This document shows, in pieces, positions 25,720-34,157 of a stretch of 49,659 nucleotides of DNA. Origin of the DNA: JBBIJR01 sp037445875. Lineage in GTDB: Bacteria; CLD3; SB21. The notes below the pieces were generated by a model. That model did not search any database, was not told the DNA's origin, and saw nothing but the letters and a program-made list of their open reading frames with translations. Position numbers and translations under genes: made by a program. Within the stretch, counting starts at the first letter, position 1, and each line of letters opens with the position of its first letter. The DNA lies in contig JBBIJR010000019.1 in assembly GCA_037445875.1 (NCBI GenBank), positions 1 through 49,659 on the forward strand, in the 5' to 3' direction.

Positions 25720-26737
25720 TACGGGGGTTACCGTCGTTGTGCCGACCTATAACCGTCCAACGAGCTTGGCTCGGCTGTTGCGCGCGCTATCCGCCCAACA
25801 CACGCCTCCGGATGAGATTGTTATCGTGGATGCCGGCCGTAACTCGGGTGACTCGACCGAATGGCGTCGGCTAGCATACCCTATCTCTCTTCGCTACGTG
25901 CGCGCAAACGTCCGTTCCGTATGCGTGCAGCGCAATCTGGGCATACGTATGGCTGGTACCCCCCTGATCTGGTTCTGCGATGATGATGTGGAACCAGCAG
26001 GTGACTACCTGACCAGAATCCTCCGGCACTTTGCGGACCACCGATTGTGCGGTGCGGCAACGGGTCTCATCAGTGAACGGACCCCTGGTGGCCAGTGGGT
26101 GTCAATTCCGCGGGCGCCGTCGACGGCCGCGATGGTGTGGGCAACGGTCTTCTTTCATCCGGTGTTTGCCTGTTCCGATTCCGATGGTTTGGGGCCCATT
26201 CGTCGGAGACTTCTTACAAAGGGAAACGGGCTCACGGCCGCGGGATGGCCGCTGTTGACTGATTTCTCAGGAACCGTTATTCGCGTTCGGTCGTATGGCC
26301 TTGGGGCCGCCGTGGTGCGGCGAAGCTGGCTCGGAGCCGATCCGTTTGACGAAATCCTGGATCCTTCCGGGGTGGGGGACAACTACGGCGTTGCGCTGAG
26401 TTTTCCGGCGAGCGAAGGGATCCACCTTGTACGCGATGCCGTCGTACGGCACCATCGGGAACCATCCAACCGCCCTTCGGAAAACCTGGCTTACTTCAGA
26501 CGAATAATGGCCTTGCACTACTTTCAGAGCGGCCCGAAAAAAGGACGCATAGTTCGGCAGATGACCCTTGCCTGGTCCGTGTTGGGATCGTGGGCGCAAC
26601 AACGAATGAGAGGGGAAAGGGCGAAGGCCCAGGCGAGTCTGCATGCCCTTTGGCGGATCGTTCGCGGATCCAACCCCTACCTGACCGCCATTCGACGTGG
26701 ACACCGGGGCCCCGTCGAATTGACGGCGCCGCTGTAG
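25703..26737 (+). CDS. Glycosyltransferase family 2
   Basis: A 344-residue GT-A enzyme: TVVVPTYNRPTSLARLLRAL at the start, the DXD-type metal motif in WFCDDDVEP, and VGDNYGVALSFPA before the acceptor region. It is inverting-type and soluble or peripheral. The start is GTG 25703, overlapping the previous gene by 17 bases. It is the last + strand gene of the glycan operon; the next gene, an ABC exporter, converges on it with two bases between the stops. This enzyme is likely to act late in repeat-unit or lipid-linked glycan assembly. Confidence 0.87.
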   Translation: MSTRADTGVTVVVPTYNRPTSLARLLRALSAQHTPPDEIVIVDAGRNSGDSTEWRRLAYPISLRYVRANVRSVCVQRNLGIRMAGTPLIWFCDDDVEPAGDYLTRILRHFADHRLCGAATGLISERTPGGQWVSIPRAPSTAAMVWATVFFHPVFACSDSDGLGPIRRRLLTKGNGLTAAGWPLLTDFSGTVIRVRSYGLGAAVVRRSWLGADPFDEILDPSGVGDNYGVALSFPASEGIHLVRDAVVRHHREPSNRPSENLAYFRRIMALHYFQSGPKKGRIVRQMTLAWSVLGSWAQQRMRGERAKAQASLHALWRIVRGSNPYLTAIRRGHRGPVELTAPL

Positions 26738-26739
26738 GA

Positions 26740-28494
26740 TCAACGCCTGCCGGCCGCAAAGCCCGTCAGTTCCGCGTAGGTTAAGGTAGCCGCAATACGC
26801 GCAGCCTGGAGATGGAAGACCCGATGGCATTTCCGGAACGTGGAAAGGCGGTGGGACACCAGCACGATAGTCACTCCGTTTCGGTTTATCCCTTCCAGCA
26901 CGTCGAGTATGTGACCTTCGGACTCCTCGTCCAGTTGACCGGTGCACTCGTCGAGCAGTAGCAGGTTGCGCTTAAAGAACAGGGCGCGCGCCAGCGCGAC
27001 GCGTTGTTTCTGGCCACCGGACAGCTGCGAGGATGTGACATCCTGATCCATCCGCAAGGGATGGCTGTGGATCAAGTCACCCAGACCCACCGAAAGGGCA
27101 GCCTCCTCGGCCCATAAGCGATCGGACCGCAACGACCGCCCAAGGCTTATGTTGTTGATGAGGGACGCGTCGATGATAACGGGTTCTTGCGGAACGATCG
27201 AGACTTCACGGAACCACCATCGTCTTGTGTTGTTGTCCAGTAGCGTGTCGTCAATGAGGACCCGGCCGGCGGCTGGACTGAGGAGGCCGGAAAGCAAGTA
27301 CAAAAGGGTCGTCTTTCCGGAGGCCGAGTCGCCGTAGAGTCCCACCAACTCACCCCTGAACAGTTTCATCGTGAGCTCTTCAATCAGCGGTTTTGGCATG
27401 TGCGGGTAAGAAAACGTCACGTTCTCCAGGCGAATGCTCGTATCGAATCGTGGAAGCGGGCCGGAGAACGATTGAACGCCCCGATGGGCCTTAAGCCGTC
27501 CATGGATTAACTCAACGGAGTAAGCCCGCGATCGAAGACTGAAAAGCGCATTCAACGTCCGGACGATACCCGGGAGTATGCGGTACGAGGCGACGGTATA
27601 TAGTCCGAGCGTCGTAGCCCAATAAGAAGATGCCACGCCCTCACTCCAGGCCCAAAGGGCCAATCCGGCGATCGTCGCGAGACCCAAGACTTCAAACATC
27701 CGGGAGGGTATGGCCTGGAGCCAGCCGGCCTCCGCGTACAGAGCGTTCAACTCCGCTTGACGAAGGGAGAAACGATCAACAAAAAACCATGACCGCTCGT
27801 AAAGCACAGCGTCCACGTATGCCTTGGTGCCATCGTAGATGGCCTCAAGGCTGCCCGGGACATCGGATTGGATCTTCGAGGAAATGGATGTCAGTCGACG
27901 CCGCCGGAGAGCATAAACCGCCCAAGCAACGGGGAGGATCAAGGTGACGAGGACGGCCGTCGTCGCGGGACGAAAGAGCAACAGCACAACCAGGATTGCA
28001 ACCAGGATGAGCGATTCCGAAACAATGATCATGCCGTTCATCAAAACGTATACGGCGTAGTCGATCGGAGCATAGAGGACGTCGCGAACTCCGACGGACC
28101 GGGCCTTCGCCGCAGCATCCAGGTACGAACCGGAGAAGTAAGCCTCAAACATCTCCTTAGAAAGCGCCGCAGAAACGGAATAGACAAAGCGCAGTTGGTA
28201 CCTTGTCATCGCTATGCTCATGATGTTCTTCAGAGCGAACACGATCAGAAGGAACAAAGATGCAAGGAACGGAAGAGCGTGGTGATCCATACCAAGATCC
28301 GCGAGGTACTCACGGAGTCTCGGGTCTGCATCCGTCAGCAGGGTTCCAAGCAATGGTATGACGGAAGCGACGCCGACGGCTTCCATCACACTCCCGCCGG
28401 CCAGCAGCATGACAACGAAAGGGAGCCGCAGACGATATGCCCGGGGGAGAACCTCTAGGAACGATTGCAGGAACCTGAACGGAACGAAGAGCAT
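26740..28494 (-). CDS. ABC exporter, lipid-linked oligosaccharide/lipid A flippase type
   Basis: A 584-residue half-transporter with fused domains. The first 320 residues hold about six transmembrane helices (LLAGGSVMEAVGVASVIPLL, FLASLFLLIVFALKNIM and others). The nucleotide-binding domain (about 350-584) has Walker A GDSASGKTT, Q-loop VPQEPVI, signature LSGGQKQR, Walker B LLLLDECTGQLD and H-loop SHRLST. The layout resembles PglK/MsbA-like flippases, and the position beside glycosyltransferases suggests export of the glycan built by them. It is transcribed towards the glycan genes from the 28.5-28.7 kb intergenic region. Confidence 0.88.
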   Translation of the reverse strand: MLFVPFRFLQSFLEVLPRAYRLRLPFVVMLLAGGSVMEAVGVASVIPLLGTLLTDADPRLREYLADLGMDHHALPFLASLFLLIVFALKNIMSIAMTRYQLRFVYSVSAALSKEMFEAYFSGSYLDAAAKARSVGVRDVLYAPIDYAVYVLMNGMIIVSESLILVAILVVLLLFRPATTAVLVTLILPVAWAVYALRRRRLTSISSKIQSDVPGSLEAIYDGTKAYVDAVLYERSWFFVDRFSLRQAELNALYAEAGWLQAIPSRMFEVLGLATIAGLALWAWSEGVASSYWATTLGLYTVASYRILPGIVRTLNALFSLRSRAYSVELIHGRLKAHRGVQSFSGPLPRFDTSIRLENVTFSYPHMPKPLIEELTMKLFRGELVGLYGDSASGKTTLLYLLSGLLSPAAGRVLIDDTLLDNNTRRWWFREVSIVPQEPVIIDASLINNISLGRSLRSDRLWAEEAALSVGLGDLIHSHPLRMDQDVTSSQLSGGQKQRVALARALFFKRNLLLLDECTGQLDEESEGHILDVLEGINRNGVTIVLVSHRLSTFRKCHRVFHLQAARIAATLTYAELTGFAAGRR

Positions 28495-28525
28495 GCGTGA
28501 TGGGCGATGGAAAGCGTTGCGTTAG

Positions 28526-28540
28526 CCAGTAAGATACTGG
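28526..28540. promoter_or_regulatory. Inverted repeat in the divergent intergenic region
   Basis: CCAGTA-AGA-TACTGG, a perfect 6+3+6 inverted repeat about 32 bases upstream of the ABC exporter start. It is a candidate operator. The whole 198-base intergenic region (28495-28692) is free of genes and contains two further inverted repeats. Confidence 0.35.
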
Positions 28541-28583
28541 CATCGGCGTCCAAGAGCAACGGGAATATAAGGGTCGTGTAGGA

Positions 28584-28596
28584 ACAAGGTACTTGT
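28584..28596. promoter_or_regulatory. Second inverted repeat in the divergent intergenic region
   Basis: ACAAG-GTA-CTTGT, a perfect 5+3+5 inverted repeat between the exporter and the first hybrid kinase. Its sequence differs from the other two repeats in this region, so a single common operator is not shown. Confidence 0.3.
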
Positions 28597-28605
28597 GGTC
28601 TGTCC

Positions 28606-28620
28606 ATCTAATGATTAGAT
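28606..28620. promoter_or_regulatory. 15-bp palindrome in the divergent intergenic region
   Basis: ATCTAAT-G-ATTAGAT is perfectly symmetric (7+1+7). It lies 73 bases before the hybrid kinase start and is the strongest operator candidate of the region. The bound regulator is unknown. Confidence 0.4.
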
Positions 28621-28692
28621 TCCAATGTCGTGATGCTGCAGGACCGTGCGTCAAGGTGGATGCGCGGACCACGTCAACACCCGAGGTGAATT

Positions 28693-30249
28693 ATGTCCAG
28701 AGCGAAGATCCTGATTGTGGACGACGACGGCATTTCCGCCATGCTCACCCGCAAGACCCTCGAGCAATGGGGTTATGAGGTCACTGGACTGGCGGAGTCC
28801 TTTGACGATGCCCTGTCCTCAGTGAACGTGGCTCGTCCGGACATCGTACTGATGGACATTGTCATCAAGGGGGACAGGGACGGAATTGCCACGGCCGCCG
28901 AGATACGCGCCCGGTTCGGGATTCCCGTCATCTACCTTTCTGCGCACGCTGAAGATGAGATCATCGAGCGCGCGAAAATCACTGAGCCGTTCGCCTACGT
29001 ATTAAAGCCCTATAAGGGGAAGGACCTGCTCAGCGCAATTGAGATGACGCTGTATAAGTCGAAGATCGAGAGCCAGATGAAGGAGAATGACGAGCGAATG
29101 AGACAGTTTCAGAAACTCGAATCGCTCGGCCGTTTTGCGGGCGGTATTGCTCATGAGTTCAACAGCCTCCTGACCGTGATCATCGGATATGCCAAGCACG
29201 CTCAACAACAGATCAAGGAAGAATCTCCCGTTCTGGACAGCCTGATCGAGATCCACAAGACGGCAAAGAAGGCCGCACTGCTTACGAAGCAAATCCTTGC
29301 GTTCAGCCGCAATCAGATGTTCCATCTGCAGGACTGTGACCTGAACATTCTTGTGGAAAACACCGTCCGGTTTGCAAAGCCTCTGCTGGGGGAAACGATC
29401 GACCTGCGCATGGAACTGAGTCCGGAACCGATACCGGTCCGTGTGGATTCGGGACAAGTAGAGCAGGCCATGGTGAACCTCCTGACGAATGCGCGGGATG
29501 CCATGCCCAGGGGAGGTACGATCACGGTTTCGGCGAGCAGGGAGATCATGACGCATTCGGACTTTGAGAGGGGCGAGGCGCCGTTGATAACAGAGCGGCC
29601 GACGGAGTACGCTACCGTTTCCGTCAGAGATACGGGCGTTGGGATAGCCTCGGCAGACCTGGCACGCGTCTTTGAGCCCGTCCTTTCGACGAGCAGTGAT
29701 GAATCTCGGCTGGGCCTTGGTCTGGCGGTATCCTACGGAATCATACGTCAGCACCAGGGTTTCATCGATGTGACCAGCGAACCCCAAAAGGGAACGGTTT
29801 TTTCCATTCATCTTCCCATAACGTCCCCGATGAACCAGGCGTCTCCCGTCCCGAGGGATGCTCAGCTGAAGGGGCACGAGACGATCCTCATCGCCGAAGA
29901 TACAGACCTGCTTAAGAAGATGCTCAAGACGATCCTTTCCGACTACGGGTACGAGATACTGCTGGCCGGCGACGGAGATCAGGCGCTTCAGCAGTTTCGA
30001 CAGCACCGCGAACGAATCCGGCTGGTGATGTTGGACATGGTTATGCCCAAACGAACGGGCCGCCAGGTCTACGAGGAAATCGCTCTGCATGCCCGCGACG
30101 TCAAGTTCCTTTTCACCAGCGGGTACACAGACGATGAGGATCTCATGAGGTTTGCGCGGGAACACCGTGTCGAGATCATTCCCAAGCCGTACGATCCTGA
30201 TGAACTTGCTCAGAAGATACGGGCGATGCTGGACAGCGGCGGAGAATGA
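28693..30249 (+). CDS. Hybrid sensor kinase REC-HisKA-HATPase-REC
   Basis: A soluble 518-residue protein. Residues 5-120 form a receiver with phospho-acceptor Asp55 (IVLMDIV) and KPY later. The kinase core follows: H-box GGIAHEFNSLL (His154), N-box NLLTNARDAM, DTGVGIA and GLGLAVSYGI. Residues about 395-515 form a second receiver (VMLDMVMP). With a receiver at each end and no sensory or membrane domain, it looks like a relay switch that receives phosphate from another kinase. It is followed three bases later by a second, membrane-bound hybrid kinase, so the two form an operon. The output regulator is not evident. Confidence 0.9.
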   Translation: MSRAKILIVDDDGISAMLTRKTLEQWGYEVTGLAESFDDALSSVNVARPDIVLMDIVIKGDRDGIATAAEIRARFGIPVIYLSAHAEDEIIERAKITEPFAYVLKPYKGKDLLSAIEMTLYKSKIESQMKENDERMRQFQKLESLGRFAGGIAHEFNSLLTVIIGYAKHAQQQIKEESPVLDSLIEIHKTAKKAALLTKQILAFSRNQMFHLQDCDLNILVENTVRFAKPLLGETIDLRMELSPEPIPVRVDSGQVEQAMVNLLTNARDAMPRGGTITVSASREIMTHSDFERGEAPLITERPTEYATVSVRDTGVGIASADLARVFEPVLSTSSDESRLGLGLAVSYGIIRQHQGFIDVTSEPQKGTVFSIHLPITSPMNQASPVPRDAQLKGHETILIAEDTDLLKKMLKTILSDYGYEILLAGDGDQALQQFRQHRERIRLVMLDMVMPKRTGRQVYEEIALHARDVKFLFTSGYTDDEDLMRFAREHRVEIIPKPYDPDELAQKIRAMLDSGGE

Positions 30250-30252
30250 CGC

Positions 30253-32871
30253 ATGGAGTGGCTCGTACTGGTTCGACTGGTCCTTCTCCTTTGTGTTTCC
30301 ACCGGCTTTGTCGTTCTCGTTCGCAGGCTGCCGACGAGCAGGGTTCGCGGCATACCCTATGTTACGGTCGGATTCGGCCTGATTCTGGTCAACCTCGCCG
30401 TGGGGACGGTCTTCCACAGCACACTGTTTTCCGACGAATTCCAGATGAAAGTCTTGCCGATCCTTGGCTGGTGGACCGGGCTGGTGGGTCAGACCGCGGG
30501 TCTGGTGCTTCTGCTGGTCGGCACGTATATGGCTATTCGCTCCCTTCTTCCGCAGATATCGGAGCACTACTCCAGCCTGGTGGAACGTTCGCTGATGGGG
30601 GTCTACCTTATTCAGGACGGTGTATTTCGGTTCGTGAATCCACGTCTCGCCGATCTCTTTGGATACGCGAGAGAAGATCTCATCGGTAAGTCCGTATTTG
30701 ACCTTGTGGCTCCTGAATCTCGTGATACGGTCCGGGAGAACATTCGGAGGCGCGTATCCGGAGAAACGGAGGCCCTCCAATACGAGTTTGTCGGCCTCCG
30801 GAAAAATGGCGACCGGTTTCACGTGGAGGTCTATGGAAACCGGACGCTCTACCAGGGGCGGCCGGCCGTTCACGGAACGCTGCTGGACATCAGCTGGCGC
30901 TATATCGCGGAAGACGATCTACGGAAGAGCGAGGAACGCTACCGCACATTTCTGCAGCAGTCGTCCGAAGGGATCTACCGTCTCGAGTTAGACCGGCCGA
31001 TTCCCGTCCAGGCTCCGGTCGAGGAGCAGTTGCGTCTCCTGTATCGCCACGCATCGGTGGCGGAAGCGAACCATGTCATGGCGGCTCTGGAGGGGCGGTC
31101 CGACGAACAAGAACTGGTCGGCATGCGCTTGGAAGAGTTTCTGCCCTGCCGCTCGGAGAACGACCAGTACCTAAGAGATTGGATCAAGGCCGGCTATCGT
31201 TTGATCGATTACGAAACCGTCTATTGCGATCCCTCCGGCAGATGCCGCCATTTCCTTAACAGTCCGCTCGGTATCGTCGAGGATGGACGCCTGATCCGGG
31301 TATGGGGAACTCGACGTGAGATTACCCGGGCGAAAGAGGCGGAGGAGGCTTTGCGCCAGTCGGAGGAGCGGTTCCGGGGACTTTTTGAGAATGCCCTTAC
31401 GGCCAATTTCATTTCCAGTCCCGATGGGACCATACTCGCCTGCAACGACAGCTTTGCACGTCTGTTCGGCTGTCGCAACGTCGAGGAGGCCCTCCGCATG
31501 CGGGCGGAAGATGTCTATCCAAACGCTCACGACCGCAAACGCTTCCTCGAGAGTCTCCGAGAAAAAAGGGAACTGGAACAGTACGAAACGGTTTATATCC
31601 GTCGCGACGGCCGTCCGGTCTTTGTCGTAGAAAACGATGTGGGTGTCTTCGATGCAGCGGGTCATCTGGTGCAGATCCAGGGGTCGCTCCTCGACATCAC
31701 GGACAAGCGGCAGATCGAGGAGCAGCTTCGCCAGGCGCAGAAGATGGAGGCGTTAGGCATATTGGCGGGGGGGATTGCGCACGACTTCAATAACCTCTTG
31801 ACCGTCATCAACACGAATCTCTTTCTGGCCGAACTCTCGTTATATCAGGGCCACCCGGCGATCGACGCCCTCAACGAGATCAAGTCAACGGTAAAGCGCG
31901 CCATTGCCCTGACCGGTCAAATCCTTGCCTTCGGGCGGAAGCAAGTGTTGGAAATGAAGTCGTACGAGGTCGATCGAATCGTGCAGGAATTTACGGGAAC
32001 GCTGCGCAGAATCATCGAAGAAGATATCGCCCTGGAGGTGAAGACGCAGTGCGGTGTCATGGTGCGCTGCGACCGATCGCAGATTGAGCAGATTCTCTTG
32101 AATCTGTGCGTAAACGCGCGCGACGCCATGTCCAAAGGAGGCGCGATCACCGTGTCCACGAAGCTGGCCGCCTTTGACGAGTCGTTTTGTCGTGAGCGGC
32201 CGTGGGCTCGTAGCGGCGAATACGCCTGCATTGAGGTATCCGATACCGGAATCGGCATCCCGCAGGATATTCTCAGCCGGATCTTCGATCCATTCTTCAC
32301 CACGAAAGACGTGGGAAAAGGTTCCGGAATGGGCTTGGCGGTCGTATACGGGATTGCCCGCGCCCACCAGGGTTTTATCCATGTCGAAAGCCAGGTGGGA
32401 TCCGGATCACGGTTCTACGTATACATTCCCGTCGCAGCGCGGGAGCATCCGGAGAGCGTCGCGAGCGAACGATCGCTGGTTACCACCGCGGGGGGACACG
32501 AGACGATCCTGGTGGTGGAGGACAACAATCAGATCCGGGACATCACGGCCAAGATCCTGATGGACCATGGATACATGATCCTGACGGCTTCCAACGGCGA
32601 AGAAGCCGTCGGGATCATGAAGAACAGCGAACAACCGATCGATCTGGTTTTCACGGATCTCGTCATGCCGCGAATGGGCGGCCGGGAGGTATACGAGGCG
32701 GCTGTGCACATCAGGCCGGATATCAAATTCCTGTTCACGAGCGGATACACCCACGTGACCAAAGATCTCGATTTCATCAAGAAGAACGGATTTCACTTTT
32801 TGCAGAAGCCGTACGACGTGGCGGATCTATTAGCCAGCATTCGCATCCAGCTGGAGCCGCGGCCTTCCTAG
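30253..32871 (+). CDS. Membrane-bound multi-PAS hybrid histidine kinase with receiver
   Basis: An 872-residue protein. The first 95 residues hold three transmembrane helices (LVLVRLVLLLCVSTGFVVLV, GLILVNLAVG, WWTGLVGQTAGLVLLLVG). Three PAS domains follow (about 105-225, 230-365, 370-495; the second is loose), then HisKA with ILAGGIAHDFNNLLTV, HATPase with NLCVNARDAM, DTGIGIPQ and GSGMGLAV, and a C-terminal receiver (LVFTDLVMP). It is probably a sensor of redox, ligand or light through the PAS domains. It starts just after the preceding hybrid kinase, and its stop overlaps by four bases the 3' end of an oppositely transcribed kinase. Confidence 0.9.
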   Translation: MEWLVLVRLVLLLCVSTGFVVLVRRLPTSRVRGIPYVTVGFGLILVNLAVGTVFHSTLFSDEFQMKVLPILGWWTGLVGQTAGLVLLLVGTYMAIRSLLPQISEHYSSLVERSLMGVYLIQDGVFRFVNPRLADLFGYAREDLIGKSVFDLVAPESRDTVRENIRRRVSGETEALQYEFVGLRKNGDRFHVEVYGNRTLYQGRPAVHGTLLDISWRYIAEDDLRKSEERYRTFLQQSSEGIYRLELDRPIPVQAPVEEQLRLLYRHASVAEANHVMAALEGRSDEQELVGMRLEEFLPCRSENDQYLRDWIKAGYRLIDYETVYCDPSGRCRHFLNSPLGIVEDGRLIRVWGTRREITRAKEAEEALRQSEERFRGLFENALTANFISSPDGTILACNDSFARLFGCRNVEEALRMRAEDVYPNAHDRKRFLESLREKRELEQYETVYIRRDGRPVFVVENDVGVFDAAGHLVQIQGSLLDITDKRQIEEQLRQAQKMEALGILAGGIAHDFNNLLTVINTNLFLAELSLYQGHPAIDALNEIKSTVKRAIALTGQILAFGRKQVLEMKSYEVDRIVQEFTGTLRRIIEEDIALEVKTQCGVMVRCDRSQIEQILLNLCVNARDAMSKGGAITVSTKLAAFDESFCRERPWARSGEYACIEVSDTGIGIPQDILSRIFDPFFTTKDVGKGSGMGLAVVYGIARAHQGFIHVESQVGSGSRFYVYIPVAAREHPESVASERSLVTTAGGHETILVVEDNNQIRDITAKILMDHGYMILTASNGEEAVGIMKNSEQPIDLVFTDLVMPRMGGREVYEAAVHIRPDIKFLFTSGYTHVTKDLDFIKKNGFHFLQKPYDVADLLASIRIQLEPRPS

Positions 32872-34157
32872 CTTTCATCCAGCTGAATCGGAAAAGAGAG
32901 AATCACGCGTGTACCGACGGGTGAAGCGTTCTCCACACGGATATCCCCCCCATGTTTCTCGACGATTTCTTTACAGATGAAGAGTCCCAAACCCGTTCCT
33001 TTGCCGTCCGGCCTCGTCGTGAAAAACATCTTGAATATCTTGTCCATATGTTGAGGCGCAATACCGCGACCCGTATCTTCCACAATGACCGAAACCTTTG
33101 TAGCGTCGGGTCGTGTGTCGTAAACGGTCACGGTTCCGCCTCTCTCCATGGCATATAAGGCATTCTGAATCAGATTGACGAAAACCTGTTGTAGCTGCGA
33201 TGCATTACCCATCACACACAGCGGCTTTTCTGAGAACCGCGTGGCGATCTGCACACCCGTCTTTCCGGCCGTCGACCGGAAAAGTGCCGCCGCATTGGCT
33301 ACGACCTCCGTAAGGTCGGTGGGCGCAAACTGGATGATCTCCGTCTTCGAATACGACCGAATCTGGCTCACCAGCTCGAGAATCTGATGAAGATACGATT
33401 GCATCATTTCGAGCTCCTTGACGGTCGTAGGGTTGTCCGCATACTTGCGCTGCAGCACTTCGGCGATGCCCTGGATAACGCCAAGAGGGTTGGCGATGCC
33501 GTGAAGCAGCATGCTCGACAACAAGCCGATGGTCGAGACTTTGTCCACCACCATGGCGTGGTTCAGGAATGCTTCGAGTTTTTGATTGGCCAGTAGCAGG
33601 TCCTGGTTCGTCCTGGAAACCTCTTCGTTCTTCCGTGACAATTCGTCGGCGAGCTCCAGCAGTTGCCTTGTGCGCTGCTGGACGGCGGACTCCAGACTCG
33701 CCTTGTATAATTGGTTTTCCATACGGAGGTTGTAAATCTCGTTTGCACGCTGTACGGCGATAATGATGGCATCGATTTCGAAGGGCTTGGAAATGTAGTC
33801 GACGGCACCGATTTTCATTGCTTCGACGGCCGTCTCCGTTTCGAAAACGGCCGTAACCATAATGACCATGGACAAGGGGTGGAAGGTGCGTAGCTGCTTG
33901 AGCACGTCCAGGCCGCTCTGACCGGGTAGCCGGATGTCGAGGAGGATCAACTGGAAATCCCGGCGGGTGAATTCCTCCTCAATGGATTCGGGGGAAGCAA
34001 GGGCAACCACCGTGTAGCCCAGATCTTCCATGATCCGCGTCAAAATCTTTCGGGGGCCCGCGTCGTCATCCACAATCAACACGCTTCGAATATTGGGCAC
34101 GTAACCGGGCGCAGCATGTAACGTTGTGCTCATGGCTTGGGACGGATCATGCTGCAT
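32868..34157 (-). CDS. REC-histidine kinase with altered H-box
   Basis: A 429-residue soluble protein. An N-terminal receiver (about 22-140; ILLDIRLPGQSG holds the Asp) is followed by a coiled coil (about 145-205) and a kinase core. The H-box reads MLLHGIANPLG: the phospho-His is present (codon 33501-33503) but the acidic residue normally next to it is Gly, and the usual NN is AN. The ATP-binding domain is intact (NLIQNALYAM, VEDTGRGIAPQHM, GKGTGLGLFI). I place the start at ATG 34157, in a TGATG overlap with the preceding kinase gene; a TTG at 34181 or ATG at 34133 is possible. It is the third gene of the NtrC-kinase-kinase operon. Confidence 0.88.
   Translation of the reverse strand: MQHDPSQAMSTTLHAAPGYVPNIRSVLIVDDDAGPRKILTRIMEDLGYTVVALASPESIEEEFTRRDFQLILLDIRLPGQSGLDVLKQLRTFHPLSMVIMVTAVFETETAVEAMKIGAVDYISKPFEIDAIIIAVQRANEIYNLRMENQLYKASLESAVQQRTRQLLELADELSRKNEEVSRTNQDLLLANQKLEAFLNHAMVVDKVSTIGLLSSMLLHGIANPLGVIQGIAEVLQRKYADNPTTVKELEMMQSYLHQILELVSQIRSYSKTEIIQFAPTDLTEVVANAAALFRSTAGKTGVQIATRFSEKPLCVMGNASQLQQVFVNLIQNALYAMERGGTVTVYDTRPDATKVSVIVEDTGRGIAPQHMDKIFKMFFTTRPDGKGTGLGLFICKEIVEKHGGDIRVENASPVGTRVILSFPIQLDES

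Noticed and set aside
29002..30873. Long open frame of 623 codons on the - strand
   Set aside because: It is antisense to the two hybrid kinase genes, has no recognisable domain and is rich in His/Arg, as expected of a shadow frame.
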